A stretch of DNA of 64,000 nt from the NCBI GenBank assembly GCA_025331445.1, contig JAIWNE010000111.1, positions 48,551 through 112,550 of the forward strand, read 5' to 3'. Shown here one piece after another: positions 57,498 through 64,000 of the stretch (the first letter of the stretch is position 1; every line of letters starts with the position of its first letter). The notes beneath the pieces are model-generated. The model did no database searches. It saw only the letters and a program-made list of their open reading frames with translations, and was not told where the DNA came from. The position numbers and the translations under genes are program-made. The stretch comes from Blakeslea trispora (taxonomy: Eukaryota; Mucoromycota; Mucoromycetes; Mucorales; Choanephoraceae).

Positions 57498-58526
57498 ATT
57501 AAATGTAACTGAAGGCATGCCTGCTTGAATGTTGTGCATTGAAGTCCATCCACTGTCATCAGGTCATCAAATGACTTGGAGCCAGCAACGTTTACCAAAA
57601 GAAGTCGAAGATAGAACCTCTCCCCACATGTAGGACTACAATATGGAATTCTACCAATTGCAAAGCCTTTCTTACGTAGTGCCCAGCTCTTTGTGTCTTG
57701 CTTCCAAATATGATGTTTAGGAAAATCCTGATATAGATACTTTTCGCTATCTGAGTTACTTTGATAATACTTGAAATAAGCAATGAGCATTGAGCTGCTC
57801 TTAGCTAAGATTTCTTGTATTTGAGGTGGAGATGCATCCTCAGGAAAGTATACAGGTTGTTCATTAGGTAAGTGAAGGGTCAACATTGTGACAGTGGGAT
57901 CTTCTTCGTGTACTTTGTATTCAAAAATACGACCAAATGCTTCTGTAGGGCCAATATACCTTCTCTGAAAATGTTTTTCAATTTCATCTTTTGTGTCACT
58001 TATTTTCAAAGTGGTGCGATCAGAGCCTTTGTATACATATTTGTTAATGTATTTGATGGCTGCAACACCTTGACAGCATTCAACGTTTATGTGAGCCTTG
58101 TACTTCTTTGAGAGGTAGGGATTATAAGGCACAATCCAGCTATTGTCAATACTTAAACGACTACTGCTATATCTCAAAGGACCGGGTATTGTGTATGAAG
58201 ATCGGACAGTTGCTGATCGCTTATATGTGGGATATTCATTTTCATTCAAAACAATTTCATCAGAGAAAGCTTTGGGAAATTGCTTGGTGCATTTGAGACG
58301 ACCATTGCTATCCTTAGCCATACAGGGAGACTTTGGATTAAGATCACCGCAAGGTCCATGTACCATGTTTTTGTGATGATTTCAAAAAGCTCAGGGTCAG
58401 ATTCTTTGCATGGCAATTCAGCTGAGATGATTTGATCAATCTTTTCCACAGTGTTTATGTTTTGTGAGTGATCCAAAAACAAAAGCAGATGTAAATGAGG
58501 AAGTCCTTGTTTTTGATATTCTGTAA

Positions 58527-59039
58527 TGATTATGGGTTATTGAATAAAGAAAAGACAAGGAAGTACTTTGATAATCTCTTTATTCTTCAAAAGTGGAATA
58601 ATGTTTCTAAACTAAATAATTCAGTGGTTTTTATACAATTTCTAAAGTCTGTGTCTACTCGAATGTGAATGGATTTTACTAATCCTTATTCTCATAAAAT
58701 ATAAGAGAAATAATCTTTATATGACGGTTGGGTTCTTCTTCCAGTGTTCTACCATTGTCCTGTATTTTTACCGTTCCTGAATACGGTTGGATTAGGACTT
58801 TTAAATCTGGGATGGCTTGATTTGGAACTTGTGTAATTTTCTTTGTCCTTTTTCTTCTGGGTAAGCATTTACTGCTTACTGTGTCTTATGTGTATATCAG
58901 CTTTCACTCTTTATATTATGTTGAGTTTCTAGTAGTTTGAGTTGTATATCGTACTTTAAATAAGCGATTCTTTTATTTGATATCATTTTCAGTATCTACT
59001 TTTATTTATCATATGGTGTAATCACCACATGTCTCATAG
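58527..59039 (+). repeat. LTR at the junction of Helitron C and a DDE transposase gene
   Basis: TGATTATGGG...ATCACCACA. Its inverted relative is at 1917-2415. The left flank is Helitron Rep coding sequence and the right flank is DDE transposase coding sequence, and the flanking five bases (TGTAA and TGTCT) do not match. So it is not a simple solo insertion. Confidence 0.8.
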
Positions 59040-60259
59040 TTTCATGACATGGGCACTGGAACTCGCTTACCATGATTGACGAGCCCATGGACTTCTTGCG
59101 GATGTAGTTTTTATCCTCTTGCAACCACAATACTTCTTTTCCTAATTGTAGATACAGAAATGATTAGTAGATGAGCATCAAAGATCTAAACGTACTTACC
59201 GTCATTTGCATAAAAAGTGCATTCGTCATGAGTAACGAACACAATCTTGCTTTCACCCTCATTCAACTTTGGCTCAAGAATAGCCTCTTGCTTCTCTCCT
59301 GAGTAAAAGTCTGATCTTCTCATATAGTTAATCATTCGCTTTAACCATTTATTTCTGTAAGCAACTACATCTTCTCTTTCGTGGCCATCGAAATATACAG
59401 TCTTTTTCTTCTTTCGATAGCTGTAACCCCATTCAACCATATAGTTTGCAATGGTTGAAATAGGGATACAGCTCTTCACAACTAAGACAGAAGGAACTGC
59501 TTCTTCATCTATGTACTTCTTCAGTACAACGAGAGATCGCTCAGCGGGAGGCATTTGCTTGATCTTCTCAAGGATCATCGACTTCACATCTGAGTCACTT
59601 AAGAAAGATGATCTCTTGACATGGGCGCCTTGCTGATGGTCGGATAGCTTACCCTGATCAAGAAATTCCTTGACCCACTTGATGATAGTTGCAGCTCTAT
59701 AAGGCTCTGAGTTGTCAGACCAGTAGAGAATAGTAGCTGCCTTTGCAGCTTCACCTTTGTGTACACCTTCAAGACGCTTCATGAAGTAGTATATCACGGA
59801 GAGATACCGCGCGTTGTTATAGGTATCTCTCTTGTTACCTTCCTTCTGCTTGTTCATTACAGGTGAAACATACTTTTGAAGGTCACTAAGCTTCTCTTTG
59901 ATCAAGGTGATCTTTATTTCCTTTTCTTCAGGAACTGGCTTTTGCTGAACAGTGATACCAAAGCTCATCAATGTTTGTTCAGGTCTCACTCTCTCCTGTT
60001 CCTTCTTTCTTCTCCACTTGGAGGTAGTTGATACCCCTTGGTATATACCTTTTCTCTTCGTCAAATTGCTGTTGTTGATGTTTCTCTCTGCAACCTCAAC
60101 AGATTCCTCACTTTCAATTCTGGCGTTGACTTCATCCAAATTAATGCCATCAATGATCCAATCATCACAATCCTCTACTTCGTTAACTGTGACGAACTAA
60201 TTGTTCTCGTTTTTGCTTCTGTTCTTGAAAGCTTTTTGTCTGGCGTTAAGTGGAGGCAT
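59040..60259 (-). pseudogene. Tc1/IS630-like DDE transposase, 3'-truncated by an LTR
   Basis: Probable ATG at 60259 (MPPLNARQKAFKNRSK), but an in-frame TAG follows at about codon 21; the frame then continues through EDCDDWIIDG to residue about 340. A 58-base intron (59142-59199, GTAAGT...TTAG) joins YANDG to KEVLWLQED. The first catalytic D lies in VTHDECTFYANDG, and MGSSIMVSEFQCPCH follows before the LTR cuts the gene at 59040. The second D and the E are lost. It is related to the 14467-16880 protein (shared YFDGHER-DV, FVTHDE-TFYANDG, MVSEF) but is a distinct subfamily. Confidence 0.82.
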
Positions 60260-60621
60260 AATTTTATAATGTTTAATGATAATGGAGAAGGGATATTGGG
60301 TTTGATGTTTTCTTGATTTATTGTCTGGTATGGTTACACAAATATATTACAGGTTACACACTGCTATAACAATATCATATAGAAATTTCTTATTTTTCAA
60401 ATCTGACCCTCCACCATATAACTCCCAGCCAAAAATTTTAAGACCGACTAACTTCAAAACCTATCTGCTCAAAACTTTTGGTGACAAAAACAAAAAGCAA
60501 GTCTGAATAATTGTTTAGAAAGGTTAAAAGAATATATATTTAGGCTCGTTTTTTGTTTTTGTCACCAAAAGTTTTGAGCAGATAGGTTTCGAAAACTTGT
60601 AAAAATTTTCGTTATTTAAAA
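60260..60621. repeat. Spacer with a strong hairpin between two divergent transposase genes
   Basis: CCTATCTGCTCAAAACTTTTGGTGACAAAAAC near 60462 is mirrored by its complement near 60556-60590. This gives a stem of about 38 bases with a loop of about 60. No coding content. It may be a foldback element or the fused terminal repeats of the flanking elements. Confidence 0.6.
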
Positions 60622-61861
60622 ATGGAGGCACTGTATGGCAACAAAAAAGGCTTGTTTTTCGACGGCCATGAAAGACAAGATGTTGTAGAATATAGAAAAG
60701 CCTGGTGTGAAAGAATGATGAAGTATATGGCCAAGTCAGAGTTTTACACAGGTGAGCAAGAAGAACCGGTGTTGGAGCCAAATTTGGATGAAGCAGAAGA
60801 AAAGATTGTTTTTGGCACTCATGACGAGTCCACCTTTTATGCCAATGATGGTAAAGACGAAGTGTGGACTCATGAAGATGAGTTCGTAATCAGAAAGAAA
60901 GGGCCAGGCTCTTCAATCATGGTAAGCGAATTCTAATGCCCTTGTCATGGAACGATGAGGATTTGTGATTGGACCTCCAGAAACCTGTTTAAAGCTGGAA
61001 AAAGTAGAGATGGTTGGTGGACAAGCAAAGATATGGTTGCTCAGTTAAAGGGCCATGTCATTGGCTTGTTTGAAAGCTTGCATCCAAATTGCCGAGCTGT
61101 ATTCCTATTTGACAACAGTTCAAATCATGGGGCTTACAGTGATGACGCACTGGTTGCAAGTCGTATGACACTCAATGAAAAAGCATGGCCTTTAACTGAG
61201 AAGTATCAGTTCAAGGATACAACCATCGAACTTTCGACTGGTCAGCTTTTGCATCAGTCGTTCTATTATAACAAGGAGATTTCTTACCATGATTCGAAGG
61301 GCAGGGCCAAGAAGAAGAATGTCAGATATTTCAAAGGTAACTCGAAAACTAAACTTGATTGCCTCAACTAATACAGCTACTGAATCAGGCGTGAAGAAGA
61401 TCCTCGAAGAGCGAGGACAATGGCTCGTTCATCTAGACGGTTGAGTTTGGAGAATGCGTTGTGGTAGCAAGGAGCCTGGGTTTCGATCGATGTGTTGCGC
61501 CTTGCACTTTTTGGAAAATAGGCCAGACTTCAAAGCCCAGAAGACAGCTTTACAAGAGATTGTTGAAAACGCTGGTCATATCTTTGAGCTGTACCCCAAA
61601 TACCATTGTGAATGCAATTAGATCGAGATGTGTTGGGGTGCAGCAAAAAGAGAAGCCAGGCTTCGGTGTGATTACACCTTCAAGTCTTTAAAGAAAATCA
61701 TTCCTGCCTTTTTGGATAAAGCGGGGGATATTACAAAGATCCGGCGCTACTTCCAACGCTGCATGAATTACATCGAGGCTTACAGCAAGCATGAAGATGG
61801 CAGAGAGGTTGCCAAAGACTTAAAGAAATTTGTTGAAAAGAGATACTTATCTCATAGATAG
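60622..61861 (+). pseudogene. Tc1/IS630-like DDE transposase, 5'-truncated
   Basis: Lacks the N-terminal half and begins at GLFFDGHERQDVVEYRKAW. It has THDESTFYANDG (first D), a TAA in place of Gln after MVSEF (60934), then FLFDNSSNHGAYSDDAL (second D). A splice near 61336 probably leads to TESGVKKILEERGQW. The E block reads YHCECN*IEMCWGAAKR, with TAG where the related protein has Trp. It ends at TAG 61859. At least three stops are seen. The orientation is head-to-head with 59040-60259, but the two proteins are only moderately similar, so they are not a recent inverted duplication. Confidence 0.82.
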
Positions 61862-62098
61862 GTCAGAACACCTAAAGACCTTGAATAAAAAATGTTTATT
61901 TTGTTGTAAAATCTGCTGCTTTGCCATAATTTCATTAAGGAAATTATATGAATGACCTGAGTTCGACCCACGAGTGTAACAAAAAAAATTGGGATGCAAA
62001 AATTGAAACAAAATAAGGTTTTTGTTATTTTAAGTCTGGAGCCACGTTATTTCTTTATATTTTAAATTACCTAAATTTGACAATACTGCAAAAACTAT
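61862..62098. other. Flank, no gene recognised
   Basis: Short AT-rich stretch between the transposase end and LTR C. An inverted terminal repeat of the preceding element was not found. Confidence 0.5.
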
Positions 62099-63403
62099 TA
62101 TTACGCACAAGAATTTTCCTAGTACTCAATTATTTTCTGACTTCTTTTCGCTGCTTTGAATCCAACTCTGTATTTCCTATTTGGTATTTTACTCATTTGA
62201 CAGCTCCTCTTGATCTCTTATTACACAACAACCTTATTAGAATCCTTCTCTGACTTTCCATATCATAATGAATAAAACTTTTAGACATGTATTAATAATC
62301 CATACATGATGACTCATTAACTTGACAGTTTAAATTATTAGTTTGCAAGTCCAACATGACTTCTTTTAGAATAGTATATAAACTCTTTAATCTTCTCTTA
62401 TTAATAAACTCAACTTATATCTCTCTTATTTACTTTACGCTTGGTTGTAGTTTGACATATTCACTACCTAAATCCACATATTGTTATTAGTTCCCTTGAT
62501 ACTTATTACAGATCATTGTATTCATTTATTACATCTCTTCTTTTATATTGTTACGAACAATAATTTAGCACTTTATAAATATATGCTTTAGTATTATTTT
62601 ACTTCTTTTACTTTATTATACTTCTCTCGTCTTATTTTCTCTCATATTATCTATCATTATCTTATTCTAAATATACTTATTATACTATTTTTATCTATCT
62701 TACCCCAATCTCATTTAAAACTCACATTTACATCTATCTATTCAACGAATCAAACTTATTATAACGATCTATCTCACTGAAAACTTTTCAATCTTCCCCA
62801 ACATTATTTGTATTTCACCATTGTTATATTATTCAATTGGTTTACAACACCATCAGACTAGCAATGACTCATAAATTTACTTAGCTTAGATCCTTTTAGA
62901 TAGAACTGTCATCAATAGGATGAACAGATATAAATATCAAATAGTTTTATTAAATAAACAGGAAGCTCTTTTCTCCCTCTAACTTTACTATATACTTTGA
63001 CATTAACCTTGCCGCATGGACAGGCTTTCTATTCCTAAGACTTCCCTTGATTGACTGCTAATACGCTTAATCATTGTATCATTTATATATTTCATTTAAC
63101 TTACTTTCTTTTCTTTTCACTTATATCTCTTCTTAAGGTTCGTTACCTAAACAACGTGGTGCTCATTACATAACAATCGTTCCTCTCTTTGGTTCTGTTG
63201 TATCATTGACTCTGACTCGTTACTGGCAAAATACTACTTACGTCCTGTAACAATATTACTTTATTCTCTTTACTTTATTTATATCTCTAGTCGGACGACT
63301 TAAACCTGTGCTCATTACTTATAACGTTGCTGCCTGATTGCTCTGTTATATTATTTGTTCTCTTTCTCAAGTTACTACAAAAACTATCCTTTGTCCTGTA
63401 ACA
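62099..63403 (+). repeat. LTR C (TGTTACGCAC family) with a nested LTR
   Basis: The 5' end is TATTACGCACAAGAATTTTCC (TG changed to TA), matching LTR A and LTR B. The 3' part (62430-62548 and 63253-63403) matches 46941-47188 and ends CCTGTAACA. Without the nested 704-base LTR it is about 600 bases, the only copy in which the 3' terminus can be read. Confidence 0.75.
62549..63252 (+). repeat. Solo LTR (704 bases) nested in LTR C
   Basis: TGTTACGAACAAT...CGTCCTGTAACA, with palindromic six-base ends (TGTTAC/GTAACA). Flanked by ATAT on both sides (62545-62548, 63253-63256 reads ATAT). The uninterrupted site is visible in LTR A near 47075. Confidence 0.8.
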
Positions 63404-63444
63404 CTGCAAAACAAAATACCAGTTTCTTGAATTCCAGAAAAGAA

Positions 63445-63514
63445 AGCCAACGTGGGGTCGAACCCAAACCTTGAGATTAAGAGTCTCACGCTCTACCGAT
63501 TGAGCTAGCTAGCG
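63445..63514 (-). tRNA. tRNA-Lys(CTT)-like gene, slightly degenerate
   Basis: On the minus strand: D-arm AGCTCAATCGGTAGAGC, anticodon arm TGAGACTCTTAATCTCA with loop CTCTTAA (anticodon CTT, Lys), and T-arm TTGGGTTCGACCCCAC. The A-box and B-box (GGTTCGACC-like) are present. Compared with the usual tRNA-Lys, the T-loop appears one base short, and the first and last acceptor bases (C and T) do not pair. A TTTCTTTT run follows the 3' end as a Pol III terminator. It may be functional or a recent pseudogene. Confidence 0.7.
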
Positions 63515-64000
63515 AGTTTTTTTGAGATAATATATAATTACATCGGCTCAAATGGCAGTACAAGCCACTACACCGAATGCTTGACCAACGTGCGTGGTCA
63601 TCCACGTTAACATGTCTTAGGTGCACCCCAAACCCAAAGATTGATTTTAATTTTAAAAGCTGCTACTTTTTTTGATAATATTTAATATATTGTTTGGACT
63701 TTCAGAACTTCTTACAAATTCAAAACGAGTTTGTTTTCATATAGTTTAACCATTTAATTTCTACCTGCTTAAAAAAATTCGCTCTTTAAATTTTTTTTTG
63801 TTTCTTAAGTTTTGCGCTACTCGATTTCCTTAATGCTGAGAGTTTAAATTGACTTGTCTTTTTTTCTTCAGAAAATATCAAGACCTGAAAAATTACAGCT
63901 AAAAAAATTGGAGAATATTTTCGGAAACGAGAAATTTAAAAATTGAGAATAGGTTCACAAAATAATTGGGAAATCTTTTAAAAATGGAAATAAAAAACTT
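63515..64000. other. No gene recognised
   Basis: AT-rich sequence with T-runs and no motif. Confidence 0.5.

Larger units (their letters stand above)
54900..58526 (-). mobile_element. Helitron C, truncated on both sides
   Basis: Same family as Helitron A (helicase part nearly identical, Rep part moderately diverged). It lacks the N-terminal half of the gene: homology stops at 58526, where an LTR begins. The C-terminus diverges from A after the IIY residues near 55033, next to CCCCCTACGCCGTGG. Two insertions interrupt it (56470-56796, 57246-57497). Confidence 0.8.
55030..58526 (-). pseudogene. Helitron C Rep-PIF1 helicase, partial and split
   Basis: The Rep part starts at the LTR border with TEYQKQGLPHLHLLLFLD (HUH intact) and has KYINKYVYKGSDRTT (both tyrosines intact). 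A missing G near 58368 shifts the frame between LFEIIT and MVHGPCGDLN. The gene is then cut by the solo LTR at 57246, by the insert at 56470, and continues as the helicase: Walker A HGPAGTGKTF, IIWDEVPMQSKWCFEA, GGHFAQIPPV (Asp replaced by His in the GDF motif) and GQLYVAFSRSTNLEG. Helitron A has stops exactly where this copy reads Trp and Gln, which shows A's stops are point mutations. Confidence 0.85.

Noticed and set aside
59040..61861. Second giant palindrome formed by the two facing DDE transposase genes
   Set aside because: The proteins are only moderately similar and cover different parts of the gene, so this is two separate truncated copies, not an inverted duplication.
61960..61985. 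Possible tRNA T-arm (GAGTTCGACCCACG)
   Set aside because: No D-arm or anticodon arm can be built on either side.

Overview
The window looks like a transposon-dense stretch of a fungal nuclear genome. The DNA is AT-rich. The coding frames that can be followed are split by short introns of about 50-75 bases with GTAAGT-like donors and YAG acceptors. The element mix (DIRS-type, Helitron, Tc1/mariner, hAT and LINE elements, many solo LTRs, large KDZ/CACTA-like transposases) fits a Mucoromycota (zygomycete) fungus; this assignment is inference. I found no ordinary metabolic or housekeeping protein gene. The only non-transposon gene I can support is a tRNA-Lys-like gene near the right end.

Layout. 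1-1916: 3' part of the coding region of a LINE (ORF1 with CCHC knuckles, start of ORF2 endonuclease), minus strand. 1917-2415: an LTR. 4594-13503: a KDZ/CACTA-like DNA transposon whose single large transposase gene is split by a solo LTR (5544-6039) and by a complete hAT element (6147-10620). 13809-20207: a second KDZ/CACTA-like transposase gene, split by a structurally complete Tc1/IS630-like element (14356-17266) with an apparently intact 767-residue transposase. 15862-24697: a near-perfect giant palindrome (arms about 4.35 kb, spacer about 118 bases), the right arm being a decayed mirror copy. 24698-32130 and 47951-52130: two copies of a non-coding repeat of about 3 kb. The first copy carries a DIRS-like retrotransposon (25251-29513); the second carries two solo LTRs with clean 5-base target duplications.

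32134-36826: Helitron A (minus). 36925-37170: an 87-base tandem repeat of G-rich hairpins. 37236-38557: a Tc1-like element. 38917-47188: an LTR split by Helitron B (39247-46940, plus), which itself holds an 870-base insert and a Tc1 element with 225-base inverted repeats. 47191-47640: a MITE. 54900-58526: Helitron C (minus), cut by two insertions. 58527-59039: an LTR joining Helitron C to a second Tc1/IS630-like transposase gene (59040-60259, minus), which faces a third one (60622-61861, plus). 62099-63403: an LTR with another LTR nested in it. 63445-63514: tRNA-Lys(CTT)-like gene.

The order of nesting can be read from intact target duplications. Most transposase genes are broken by a few stops or single-base shifts and look recently dead. 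Best candidates for function are the 14467-16880 transposase and, less surely, the LINE ORF1 and the DIRS gag-like ORF. The genes do not form a host pathway; the region behaves as an insertion sink, possibly pericentromeric.
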